This document shows, one piece after another, positions 11,548 through 22,608 of a DNA stretch of 64,000 nucleotides (within the stretch, counting starts at the first letter, position 1; each line of letters begins with the position of its first letter). This DNA comes from Saturnia japonica (lineage: Eukaryota; Arthropoda; Insecta; Lepidoptera; Saturniidae): positions 7,378,001 through 7,442,000 of the forward strand of contig CM065322.1 in NCBI GenBank assembly GCA_033032175.1, in the 5' to 3' direction. The position numbers and the translations under genes were made by a program. Under the pieces are notes generated by a model. It was not told the DNA's origin. It saw nothing but the letters and a program-made list of their open reading frames with translations, and did not search any database.

Positions 11548-12093
11548 TCTATACTAATATAATAAAGTGGAAAAGTTTCTTTGTTTTTTTAAACACTCTA
11601 ATCTCTGGAACTACCGGTCGGATTCCAAAAATTCTTTTTGTATATGATAGCCAGGCTCTCGAGGAATAGTATAGGCTATTTAGGATTAGGCTAACAACTC
11701 TCAGGTAGCCTTAAATATTGATTTTTATTACGTTAGTCGGAAGTCGAAGCCCTCCCAAATTTCTGTAATCGCATGCACTGGCGTAATCGTTAATGATACG
11801 GAAATACAATGTTCTACAATAATTTTGGTCCTTAGTACCTATATCTAAAAAAGTCAGCGATATCATATACCTATCTCTTAATAAGGTGTTCTGTGACAAA
11901 GTTTCATTTAAAATTAAAAGTCATTAATAAGCATTATTTTTAGACATGGAATATTAATCCTTACAAACAAAAGTTACTTCATCTTTCTACTTGCGGGAAG
12001 AACAATAAAATTATGACGGACTACATGGATGCGTTGGCGGCGCGGTGTTAATCGGATAAAATTAACACGGGTGAAACCGTGGGGTACTGCTAG
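11548..12093 (+). mobile_element. LEP1-like non-autonomous Helitron, apparently full length (546 bp)
   Basis: It begins TCTATACTAATATAATAAAG after an A (11547) and ends GTACTGCTAG before a T (12094). That is the TC...CTAG structure and A/T target site of Helitrons. The interior carries CTCTGGAACTACCGGTCGG, CCTTAAATATTGATTTTTAT, AAATACAATGTTCTACAA, and TTGCGGGAAGAACAATA, all shared with 28862-29493 and, in reverse, partly with 21298-22025. There is no Rep/helicase gene, so it depends on an autonomous partner. Confidence 0.88.
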
Positions 12094-12099
12094 TATTGC

Positions 12100-14090
12100 A
12101 ATAAACGCATACGAGTTTAAGCTTTTATTCTAATATAATGTTACATACTACACGGTATAAGATTTGGGCCACACGGACGGCCACGGTAGTCACGCCTTGT
12201 TAAAGTAGCGTGAGATATTCGAACCTACAACCATTTCGCGTGTAAAGATTTTACTCATTTTTATCACCGCAACAATTTCGATATTGTTATAAAATCATAA
12301 ACAACACGTGAGACTATATGAATTAATATTGTCGAATGACGTAAACTGTCCATGTCCGCGTTGCTTAATACAAAAAGATATAGGTCATGTTAAAATGTGT
12401 TTTTGCGAATTATGCGAAAATTCGCACAGTGCTCACGTTACAGCAAATTAGGGGAAAAGTTGCACAGTATACACGTTAACGCGTAAGTATTACACTTTGC
12501 ATACGACATATATTCTGTTAATAATAAAATATTACATAATTGAAGTTACATGAATTTGTAGAAATTACGTCAAAAAACTTCAAATAATTGTAGGACTTGT
12601 GTTAAAAAATCCAGTTAAAAAGTTTCAATAAACAACTTTTCATTTTTAAAGTGTTGAGATAAAAAAATATATATTTGGAGAAAGTTTTATTTTGTTTTTT
12701 GGATTTTCTATTATAAGTATATCATGACATTATAATTATATAGAAACTTATTGAAACGTAATACTGTTGTTTTAAAGTGAAATATCACATATCAACTAAT
12801 GCAGGCCTATTTATAGCTAAAAGAGTATACCAGATGTACTATTTTCATTTAAATAAGCTGTTGTCTCTAAATTCCAAAGCAATACTAAATTGTAAATAAA
12901 GTTATAAACTATAGAATTTATAATATGGTATTACTAAGTAGTTAGGTATAGATTTAGATAATTCTATTCAAAATTAATTTACAAAATTATTTCCTATTAA
13001 ATTAACTCTTTTGAATTTCCAGAACAAAAGAACAATATAGGTTCTAATTTTTTTTATTTCAACTTATAAATAACCTGGGCTAACCTTACTGGATTTAAAA
13101 AATCTAATTACCACACTTTGTAATAAACTAAAGATAATAATAGAGAATAATAATAATTACTAAAATATTTCATTAATTTTAATTTATATATAATCCAATA
13201 ATATAACTGGATTAAATTTGATTTGAAATGAACAGAGAAATACATTTATCTTTAAAAGTCTTAGAATGAAGTTTACCCAGCTACAATATGCCCAAATAGT
13301 ATCTACCACTAAAATGAAATAAAAAATTTAAGATAAAATAAACCTTATATTATACTAATTCAAAATAATATAGACAAAGACTAAAACCATCGTTAACACT
13401 GAATATTCTAATAGGAGTGATTAAATTAAAATGATTAAAAAGCTCTTGAATAAAGCTAAAGAAAATAAGCTATAATACCTAAGGGACTGAAACTGAAATA
13501 CGTAAAGAAAATGAAACATAAACTTAAACTTTTAGATATCATCTCAACTTAATCTTAGAATCAAATTAACATATTTTTACATGTAATTATTGTAAAAAGC
13601 AGCGTGCTAAAGCTTTCCGTGACCTCCGCATTACGTAGGCATAGAGTTCAACGCACTGCGTCGTGAAAAACCACATTTTCCGATGCCGAACCCAGATATC
13701 CTCCTAACTTTGTTAAGGGTTAATGACGTTCTATTAATCGATACACGTAGATTTTCTTTTTTAATTTCATTAAAATTATAAATTGAATGAAATTAAAATA
13801 TTACATCAACATATATAATTTTCTAAATCTCAAAAGAATAAAGCGAGGAACTAAAAAATCTGTTCTCGTAAAATATTAGTTTATAATTTATAAATTTCGT
13901 GAACCGCACAATAAGAAGGGTGCATAAATTTACGTGATTTCTTTATGATAAAGAAAAAATGCAACATACCAAAATATAGTAGCGTAAGGACATTATCATG
14001 AAATTGTCATAATAAAACCTTTGACCTTTACATATAACGATCCCCGAGATCCTTTGAAAAGGTATCGCGCATGAAAATGAAGTATAGAAT
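12100..14090. other. AT-rich DNA, probable first intron of the 14.1-kb minus-strand gene
   Basis: Almost entirely A/T with no coding-like frames. It lies immediately downstream (minus sense) of the putative splice donor at 14094-14095, so it would be the start of that gene's first intron. Confidence 0.4.
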
Positions 14091-14095
14091 CTTAC

Positions 14096-14157
14096 CTATT
14101 CTTTCCGTGGCCGATCTTGTAGAGCTCGACGTGTTTGAACTGGGCATAGGTGGCCAT
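14096..14157 (-). CDS. First coding exon of an unidentified host gene
   Basis: On the minus strand an ATG in good context (ACAATAATGG) opens a 62-nt frame reading MATYAQFKHVELYKIG and five further residues. It ends exactly at a consensus splice donor (AATAG|GTAAG), leaving two bases of a split codon. The codons are strongly GC3-biased (GCC ACC TAT GCC CAG TTC AAA CAC GTC GAG CTC), in sharp contrast to the AT-rich surroundings, which is what real coding sequence looks like in such a genome. The segment is followed upstream by a GC-rich leader with initiator. I cannot assign the protein: the N-terminus is short, hydrophilic and lacks a signal peptide. Downstream exons are not recognised in 1-14095 and may lie outside the window. 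Confidence 0.7.
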
Positions 14158-14284
14158 TATTGTATTTTTTTTAAACACGAGGGATTTGTACACTCTCTAG
14201 TGCGGCACTGCGCGATATCGAAGTGATGATGGGCGTTGACTGAGTTGAGGTGCGTGCGGCCGCAATAAAAACCGTCAGCTGACT
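14158..14284 (-). promoter_or_regulatory. Putative 5' UTR and initiator of the 14.1-kb gene
   Basis: The minus strand reads GCGCGCTCAGTCAGC around 14277-14291. TCAGT (complement of 14282-14286) is the arthropod initiator consensus and would place transcription start near 14284, giving a leader of about 127 nt before the ATG at 14157. There is no TATA box at -30, as is common for CpG-rich promoters. A second TCAGT lies closer to the ATG (around 14238-14242), so start choice is uncertain. Confidence 0.5.
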
Positions 14285-14445
14285 GAGCGCGCGCGAACCA
14301 GAACCCTCGCTTAAGTCGATGTAGCCAAGCCACCCTCCGCCCGCGCGTGAAAAGTGAACCGCGCATGCGCAGACGCCACTTCCGCACCTCCTGCTTTCGT
14401 ATGGTTTTTTTTTTTCAACCCGTGACATATGTTCTCGCCACATGA
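14285..14445 (-). promoter_or_regulatory. CpG-rich proximal promoter with NRF-1-like site
   Basis: This is one of the strongest GC/CpG peaks in the window. It contains TGCGCATGCGC as a palindromic core (14361-14371), which matches the binding consensus of NRF-1 / Drosophila erect wing. It also contains CGCGCGGGCGG-like sequence (14338-14346) next to a poly-T/A tract (14404-14416). Overlapping open frames through it are read-through of GC-rich leader DNA rather than genes. Its position just upstream of the initiator and the ATG supports a promoter role. Confidence 0.5.
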
Positions 14446-14459
14446 TCTGCCAACTTCAA

Positions 14460-15400
14460 CAGATGGGACGAAACAGGTTGGGTACTATAATACTAATGCG
14501 TAAGTGTCGTAACGGAGTTACAATAATTCAACTCCATAGGTTTTGTATTAAATTCGAACAGTTAACAAAATCGTTATTTTAAAATTCTTTAATAATTCAA
14601 AATAAAAGTCAAACTCACGAAAGTATAAAATAAAAAGTACTGACTTAATCTTAGTAGTAAAAACGTACCAGTTAGACCAAGCAAAACCTTTGTAAGACGG
14701 GGATAATGATGATAATAATAATATATCTGTAGCACCCACAGAGCAACCGTACCAAAGTATTGTACTGATTTCTTAATTATCACAAACACCTAATTACCGT
14801 AAGAATCAATGACCGTAACTTTTCGGATACGCTATAAAAACCGATCAAATTAAAAGCTAGAACAGTTAACCTTAAATAGACAAAGTACTTCATAAGATAT
14901 ATAATTTACGAAACGTGTTAATTTGCCTACCTACATGTTTTCTATCATAGTCGAGTAGGACGATAGTGCATGCGATGAAAGATTAAAAACAGTCGTACAA
15001 CGCATCATGACAGGTGTATTCTTTTTTCGTCCAGTTCATAAATAAAGAATACGTTGCGAGGCACCTCTCGGTGCATTCCGGCAACTGCTATTAAGACAGT
15101 TCCAGATATCGTAGCGATTTCAGCCAACTCTAGCATATAAATTAATACAATAGAAATTTCGATTCTGTGATATTAATTATTATTATTTATTTACTTATTT
15201 TATCAAGGATATGACATTTTGTTTAAATACCAGCTCGTTGAAATTACTGTGCAGCACTTTATGGTAATTACGGTACAGTCAGCAAATAAAGGCGACCGTC
15301 GCGTCACGTCGCGCGTCGCGTCGGTGACACAGATTTCATCGGCAGTCATTCATGTCATGCCAGCCTGCTGTAATGCCTCTTCACGGTTCGTTTCAAGGAA
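14460..15400. other. Intergenic DNA upstream of the 14.1-kb gene
   Basis: AT-rich, with less AT-rich islands at 15050-15130 and 15290-15370. The latter has alternating CGTCGCG motifs and a frame of 64 codons that shows no family motif. No gene is supported. Confidence 0.35.
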
Positions 15401-15404
15401 TCTA

Positions 15405-15655
15405 ATATCATAGGGAGGTGGGAACACGATAGCTACGAGACCATTCTACGTATACACGGTACGGCAAAGGTAAGAATTTGCGAACTTCTTTGTTAATGAC
15501 GTGGTGGATCGTACCGTGAAGCTGTGACTCGTTGAACAGTCCACGCAGCTCTGCAGTGGAAGGAATATGATGGGGCAGGTGCGACAGCTCTTCAGAACAT
15601 TCACCACAATACAGATAGTAAAACACGCTTAGCGTGGTGATGTCTTTCGCAGCTG
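15405..15655 (-). pseudogene. Jockey-type LINE remnant, C-terminal tail
   Basis: The minus strand translates as DITTLSVFYYLYCGECSEEL, then LPHHIPSTAEL, and later VRKFLPLPYRVYVEWSRS. The SVFYRLYHGECSEEL block followed by a degenerate F-LPRT...WN-LP region is the usual C-terminal end of lepidopteran Jockey-clade reverse-transcriptase ORFs. The frame stops at 15408-15410, and no upstream RT domain remains. Related tails lie at 38105-38290 and 52960-53300. Confidence 0.7.
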
Positions 15656-15659
15656 AAGT

Positions 15660-17580
15660 GTTTAATTATGATCCTAACAGGGTATTAAATAGTGCCTTCT
15701 AAGAGTTGGCATCAATGAGAAATAGAATGACATTCAATATCCAGGGTAAAACTAATCCGCACAAAGCGTGAATACGTTGACAAGTCAAAATGCATACTCT
15801 TCAGAGCGGATATATTAAAGTTATGATTTTATTGCTAAGTCCTATTTTAAAGAATATCATAATTGCGGAGTACCAAAAATAAGTAAACCTATCGACTTAT
15901 TTATTTATTCACCTAATTAATACGGCAACAAAGATGACAATTTTAAATAATTTTGAATTTTGATGCAAGTGGGTTAGTCAATATATTCACGCCTTGTACG
16001 AAAATTATGTTTTTCGTAATAAGTAGCTATTACCTATGGCATAGTAAAGAAATTAATTATAATAACCTTGTTATTTATTTGTGTCATAACGATTTCTTAT
16101 TCCGACTTCTAAAAACGGAGACATACACGTATGTATTAACTAGTCAGCAACTATATCGATATACCTATGTATAATTATCAAATAAATGTAATTTTGAACT
16201 TATTTAATAATTACTCGTATGTGCATCAAAATCATGAAAGAAGCGACCGCTAGGCCCAATGATCGAAATTCGACGAGCGACTTTTTAATCATAGACTATT
16301 TTCTGTTTGACATTTGCAGTACAATGAACCTAAACAATAAATATTATATCACTTGCTGTCACTTTTCATTGAGTGATAATGTCAATATTTTGGGGGGGTC
16401 TAAGTTCCATGGCACTGGTTGGGTTAGGATTCGCAGTATTAATTTATTTTATTTAATATATTATTAACAGATATTATAGATAAATTTTAGCTTTCTGCAC
16501 TCCTTCTCCATATAAACATTAACCATGCCAAATCTTACAGACTTCCCCGTGCACGCAATACACTTAAATGGTGTCCGAAGTTTTCTTCTCACGTATTAAT
16601 ATTATGATACTACTATATAGTATTTATTTTACATAGGTACTACTATATAGTATACATACTAAAATAACGTGTCTAACTTGACCATAGAGAAAACGTTTTT
16701 AGTAAAACAGAAAAAAATCATATTTGCAGATGTGCAGTTAGTCTTCATATTCGATTCTGGCTTGCAGTTTACCCAGTACAAGGCTCGCGCTTAAAAGTGG
16801 GCTTAAAAATGTGCCAAGAAAGAAAGTACAAAACAAAACACACATCTATAAAAAGAACATCACCTACAGCTACATACAACTAGCATAAAACAAAGCAGTT
16901 TCTTTCCAACCTGAACGCGAGGCCAGTGATAGGCTCTTTAACAACCACGTGCAAGATTAACAAATAGGTGTCTGTAAAACGCCCTTTCAACGTTACCCGC
17001 TTTCACAGAACACTTTGTTTACCTTTCGTTTCCTGCGTTTGTGTAGACAACAGTGCCGGTAGCCCGCTTAACGTTTCTATATTTGGTAAAAATACAAGCA
17101 CACGCGATGCGAAGAAACTGAATTTTAAAAAAGAAAACAGACATGTTCCATGAGAGATAAACTGATTTCACAAGATAACGCACATGCACTTATATATAAA
17201 ACTTGAAATGAACGAAAACACAAACCAGTATAATAATACATAAATACCTACTATAATAACTTTTTGAAATAAAGCTTCTTTAGGCAAGACTTGATAAGTT
17301 GGTAACGCATCTTCGTATTCTTTTTCTTTTGGCTTTCTGTCTATGTCGGCAATTTTGCCAATGTCAAGTATGACAAACACACGTTATAGAATTTAGTTGC
17401 CAAATGTTCGATGTACTGTAGAAATAACCCATAAAAGGATACATTGACAAAACATAAAACGGTCACAAACCATACATAATACTTGATAAGGGAACTGCAG
17501 GAGTAATATAAAATTACATGTTTTAAACATATAAATAAAAAGCATCTATAATCTATAGAAAGAGGAACAAAGGACTCATT
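15660..17580. other. AT-rich intergenic DNA
   Basis: No supported genes. 16599-16660 holds two copies of TACTACTATATAGTATA-like sequence, and 16392-16398 is a G7 run. The other short open frames lack any sign of selection. Confidence 0.35.
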
Positions 17581-17689
17581 ACATTTTTATATTATTACGT
17601 TAAATAAAAACGCTAAATATTTCAACAAAAGTAGAATACACGTATGTAAGTAATGTATTGACCTTAGTAGGACGAAAAATATTACAAAG

Positions 17690-17823
17690 CAGAAGATAAC
17701 ACAAGGAACAAGATAGTTAGGAACAATTAAAAATATGTGATCCACGGATCCCTCGTCAAGACCGCACTCACACATACCTAACACATCTTTATTCGGACGA
17801 AAATAACGTTCTAGCCCAGTCAT
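17690..17823 (-). pseudogene. LINE remnant with RNase-H-tail cysteine motif
   Basis: The minus-strand frame reads MTGLERYFRPNKDV, then MCECGLDEGSVDHIFLIVPN. The C-x-C-G...VDHI...CPN-like pattern, with the last Cys replaced by Val, resembles the zinc-finger-like segment after the RNase H domain of insect LINEs. Only about 40 codons are recognisable before it degenerates. Its first codons overlap the outer end of the palindromic element at 17812. Confidence 0.5.
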
Positions 17824-19185
17824 ATTAGGTAAAAAAAGGGGTCAACCTCGGAAAGAAAGATAATAAGCTGCAAATTGGTATGAACCTTTGTTTTGTCATT
17901 CTAAATGTTGTCTCAAAAGTCACAATCGTTATCGTGTCCGCGTCTCAAGATATTCAAGGTCAAAGGTCACAAAAATCGGTTTTTCGCGAATATCTGGCTT
18001 CCTATCGGTTAAATGAGATTTGCATTTTATTATAAAAGTTGTAGGCTATAAAATTCCCTACAACTTTTGTTTAAACTTTTTTTTCATACAACCAACCGTT
18101 TTGAAGGTAGAGCGCGAAGAGTGCACATCGTACAGTCATATACGGCCTAATGCAAGGTCAAGCGTGAGTTATGGTTATCAGTACGTTATAAAGTCAATTA
18201 TTTACTTGGAAATTATAATTATTAAACAATGCCTATTATTTATGTACTAACTATTAATTATTTATATTTAATTAAAGTAAGTAACTTGATTATTTATATA
18301 TAATTATTCATATTTAACTATTTAAGTATAAAATATTATTAATTCTGGATTATATATTTTAGTTTTATTTTAAGTTAAAATGATAGTAAGAGTATATATT
18401 TTACACATATATTTATTTATTATTAAATACGGCATAATATACATTTCTCAAAATGTGAGTTCAAATATCAAAAGTATCTTTGTTGATTTTAATTGTAATG
18501 AAATTGGAAATGGAAGCTAATTATCTTCTTCTTCTTCGTCGTCTTCTTATTCTTGTCGCTCAAAAATGTTCGATTCATTGTCATCATCCTCATTATCTGT
18601 CATGTTCATCTCCAAACCTTCCAGAATATCGGGATCATATGTATTTTCTTCATCGGGATTACTTGGATACAGTGAAGCGTTGAGGCAAGGCAAATATGAA
18701 TAATTATATATAAATAATCAAGTTACTTACTTTAATTAAATATAAATAATTAATAGTTAGTACATAAATAATAGGCATTGTTTAATAATTATAATTTCCA
18801 AGTAAATAATTGACTTTATAACGTACTGATAACCATAACTCACGCTTGACCTTGCATTAGGCCGTATATGACTGTACGATGTGCACTCTTCGCGCTCTAC
18901 CTTCAAAACGGTTGGTTGTATGAAAAAAAAGTTTAAACAAAAGTTGTAGGGAATTTTATAGCCTACAACTTTTATAATAAATGCAAATCTCATTTAACCG
19001 ATAGGAAGCCAGATATTCGCGAAAAACCGATTTTTGTGACCTTTGACCTTGAATATCTTGAGACGCGGACACGATAACGATTGTGACTTTTGAGACAACA
19101 TTTAGAATGACAAAACAAAGGTTCATACCAATTTGCAGCTTATTATCTTTCATTCCGAGGTGAAAGCCCTAATATGACTGGGCTA
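17812..19185. mobile_element. 1.37-kb palindromic (foldback-like) element
   Basis: The left arm (17812-18315) and right arm (18692-19185) are inverted copies of about 0.5 kb each, separated by a 376-bp loop. Outer ends share TAGCCCAGTCATATTAGG. About 30 bp inside the ends the arms differ, and from about 17842 inward they are nearly identical; one T indel is visible near 18024. Each arm contains CCCTACAACTTTTGTTTAAA and TTGTAGGCTATAAAATTCCC, themselves a small inverted pair. Long TIRs around a gene remnant suggest a non-autonomous DNA element or foldback element. No convincing target-site duplication was found, and the family is not recognised. Confidence 0.75.
18517..18690 (-). pseudogene. 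Acidic-tail ORF remnant inside the palindrome loop
   Basis: The minus strand within the loop reads LPCLNASLYPSNPDEENTYD, then PDILEGLEMNMTDNEDDDNE and SNIFERQE, a stop (18547-18549), then EDDEEEEDN and a second stop (18517-18519). The sequence stays in frame and strongly acidic on both sides of the first stop, so that stop is likely a later nonsense mutation. This looks like the C-terminal tail of a protein once encoded by the autonomous form of the element. No catalytic domain is present, so no function is assigned. Confidence 0.5.
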
Positions 19186-19189
19186 TCAG

Positions 19190-21290
19190 TAAAATCTGTA
19201 GTTTTTGTTTTTATTTATATAATTCAATATTAATAACAATTATCCTTTAATTATTAATAATTGTTTTATATTTTAATATTAAAATTAACAAAATATTTTA
19301 AAGAAAATTGTGCTTGTAACATTTACTAATATTTTTAAAGAGCAATTAAATTTAATTATTTGTAGGTAATGCTTGCTTGGTTTTACATAATATGACTGTA
19401 AATTATATTATCAATGAATACATCTAAATTGTAATATGTATAATTAATTTTTTTTAAATAATCATGATAGACCGTACGTATCAGATAAAAAGTCAAAGAG
19501 GATAAACGCACGTAAAGTTTTACTCACTATGCATTCTCAAAATACATAATATAATAAGAAGTAATAACTATCATAAAATATCGTTTCTAAATAAACCACT
19601 TCACAAGAAGACCAAAACACAATATCCTAATCAAAACAGGTCAAACAAAGTGACCAAAAATGGATTCAGTTGATCGTAGCGAAAATCTAATCACCGATAT
19701 CTACGATCTTATAATCGAATAAGAAGGAAACTAGGATATCAAATAACATAGATAATATTTTATCAGTACTTTTTTTGTGTAGGTTCAAGATACAGTCTTA
19801 GTACAGAAGCACTGAAAAGGCGTATATTCCATTTTTCCTAATGATGACAACAATATCATTTCAGTAGAACTGTAAACTAGACAACACATATGTAATATTG
19901 AGTTGCGGGTATAATTGTAGAAATACGGAACTTTTATTTTATAGATTAATAGCAACCGCACGCAACTACGCGTTAACTACAATGTATCAGTTTTCATGGG
20001 CTTAGTTTCCGCAACTCAACGTCTTTAAGCGCCTGTTTTTTTCCTGTAAAGTACCTAGAATGTAAAATGTAATATCAATACAATATATTCCATTACATTA
20101 CATTATACATTACACATTACGTTACACACACCCACATATTCAAACAACAAACACTCGCATACACATTCACACATATAATACCCTCATGATACTCTACAAC
20201 TTTAAATATTGCTCATTTAATGGAAAAATGTAAATTGTTTGTTGTACTTTTCTTGTACATATTTTCATTATATTATGGAACGCAGAGCCCATTGTTATAT
20301 TGCCTGGAAGTGGGCGCTATTGGCGGCGACACAGTTTTCACTAATGTAGCTAATATTGTACATTTTTGTCATTGGTTGTAATATGATTTATGGTTCCAAT
20401 AATATATTATTATTATTAATATCGCTTAGAGAGAACGGAGCTTTCTATCAACTTCAATGGTCGTTTCAAAAGTTTCAGAGATCAATCCTTACAAAGAAAC
20501 AAACTTTACCTCTATAATAATTGTATAGATTGACGCAATTGATAGATCTTTTATTAATATCGAAATCTCAAAAACCAATATCCAAGTAAAATCAAAATTT
20601 GCGGAGAAAATTTATTGAATTTTAATTTGCGGTACCTACGTGAGTATTTGTGCTAACGTTTGTTTATATCTCTGATACTAACAGTATACATACACTAATA
20701 ACGTGTTTTAAGCTGTTAGTGTAAACCTATTTTTCTAAACAATACTGAGTTAGTTGACCGCCCGATAATTAATCTTATACGTTAAATAAAATAATACAAT
20801 GCCGAGACGTCATAAATTCATTCGACAAAAGCTCAGCCACTTTCAATTCTTAAACCACCAAGAAAGTAGAGCATAGGTATGCACGGCTTGTGCTATTAAA
20901 ATGGTATGCCTAATTATAATTTTCCACGCACGCAGCAAGCGGTCGAGCCCTTCGAGGGACGTTATCGCGGACGCGTGTGCACGACGCCTTATATTAAGCC
21001 TTCTGTCCAACAAATTATCCAAGCCAACGTAAATAAATTTTGATAGGCTTGTTAGGAGAGTCGATACAATGTTTTCTCTTCATACTGATGGCACTTTCAT
21101 CATGACAAAGTTTGACTTATTATTTGACTAAAGCATATTTATGTAGGTACGAGTCAGTGCTGCCATTTTAGCGCTTTCGGCGCTAGATCTAGTGGAATTT
21201 TAGGATAATGAAATCCCATTATTAGCAATTGACTCCTAGCGGAAAATCTAAGCGCTTTATCGAAATGGTTGTTAAATTATACCATATTTA
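19190..21290. other. AT-rich DNA with simple sequence and one GC patch
   Basis: 20088-20180 is an irregular ATTACATTACAC / ACACAC simple-sequence tract. 20925-20990 is a CpG-rich island (GCACGCAGCAAGCGGTCGAG ... GCGGACGCGTGTGCACGACG) without a supported exon. No gene is seen. Confidence 0.35.
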
Positions 21291-21297
21291 TTATTTA

Positions 21298-22025
21298 CTA
21301 GCAGTGCCCCGCGGTTTCAATCGCATATAATTTAGAAGAAATCATTGATTCATGATTTATAATAATTCAATAAAGATAATTTTTTTATCGGGCGGCCAAA
21401 TGTCACATCGCGGCATCGCACGGCTCGTTCGTGCCGCCAACTACTATAGACCTATAGAGACCCGAGCCGAGTGTTAAATTATTTTAATTTTGTATTATCT
21501 CTAAACTATGCGTTCAAATAACATATTGTAAAAAGACGAAGTTTATCTTCATTATAAATAGTCTTTATGATGAAGTAACTTTTGTTCGTATGCATTAATA
21601 TGTCATGTTTAAAAATAATGCTCATAAATAAATTTTTAATCTTCAACAAAAAAAATTTGCAAAATACCTTATTGTGACTCTTGTATAAGAGATAGATAAA
21701 TGTTATCCATGACTTTTTTATATATACTAATGGCCAATATTTTTGTACAACATTGTATTTACTTATCATTAACCATTAAGCCAGCGCATGGGGCTAAAGC
21801 AGTTCGCGAGGGCTTCGACTTCCGACTTACGTAACAAAAATCAATATTTAAGGCTAGCTAGAAATTTTAGCCTAATGTTATATAACCTACACTACTCCTC
21901 GTTAGTCTGGCTATCATATAAAAAAATATTTTTTTAAATCCGACTGGTAGTTCCAGAAATTTGCGTGTTTAAACAAACAAAGAAATAACTTTTCCGCTTT
22001 ATTATATTTTTAGTATTAATATAGA
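21298..22025 (-). mobile_element. LEP1-like non-autonomous Helitron (728 bp)
   Basis: Minus-strand 5' end is TCTATATTAATACTAAAAAT after an A; the 3' end is GAAACCGCGGGGCACTGCTAG before a T (complement of 21297). The interior has GGAACTACCAGTCGGATT and TTAAATATTGATTTTTGTTA blocks shared with 11548-12093, and a GC-rich GTAGTTGGCGGCACGAACGA segment near the 3' end. The 87-codon frame inside it (21506-21769) is not a gene. Confidence 0.85.
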
Positions 22026-22029
22026 TTTT

Positions 22030-22605
22030 ACATGTTTTTTTAAATATGGAATGTTTCGTATAATTTATAACCAAAATGTTCTAGTTCTTACCAATTTAAA
22101 TATCGATGACGATTCGGTTGATAACCTTTAAATTATTTTTTGTTTCATTTTTGTTTAGATGATTTGATAAATGAAAAATTATCAAAATATTTGATGTTGT
22201 AATTCCAATACCGTGCCTTGCGTTATACATGGGTAAACTCACATTTGTTTAGAACGTAAACGACAGGTACTTAAAATTATGAAAAAACTATATCTACACG
22301 CTAAAAGTAAAAAAATTTTGTTCAATCAAACTATATGGTTGTTGTGGGGTGGTAATGTGGAACGTATCTATATAACTTCTAATTTAAAAATAGCATTATA
22401 ATCTAGTGCTATTTTTAATCACACTTGTTTAGCGGAATCTAACGCTTTTCTTAAAGCGATCTAGCACCCAACACTCAAACGGAGTTGGTAGCAGTGGTAC
22501 GAGTATTAAATTTTCGTTTAAATATCACAATCACAATACGAAAGAAAACAATGCTGCGATTTTTTAATTCTTTTAGCCTATTGTATTATACAGTTTATTT
22601 ATAAT
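22030..22605. other. AT-rich DNA with a perfect short hairpin
   Basis: AAAAATAGCA (22386-22395) and TGCTATTTTT (22408-22417) form a perfect 10-bp stem around a 12-nt loop. No gene or shared repeat is seen. Confidence 0.4.
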
Positions 22606-22608
22606 ATA

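Noticed and set aside
14171..14443. 90-codon minus-strand frame and an overlapping 76-codon frame
   Set aside because: They lie in the GC-rich leader and promoter; the ATG at 14157 with its splice donor explains the region better.
18020..18250. Same 76-codon frame in both palindrome arms (also 18757-18993)
   Set aside because: Its duplication follows from the palindrome; the frame has no coding bias and is not a protein gene.
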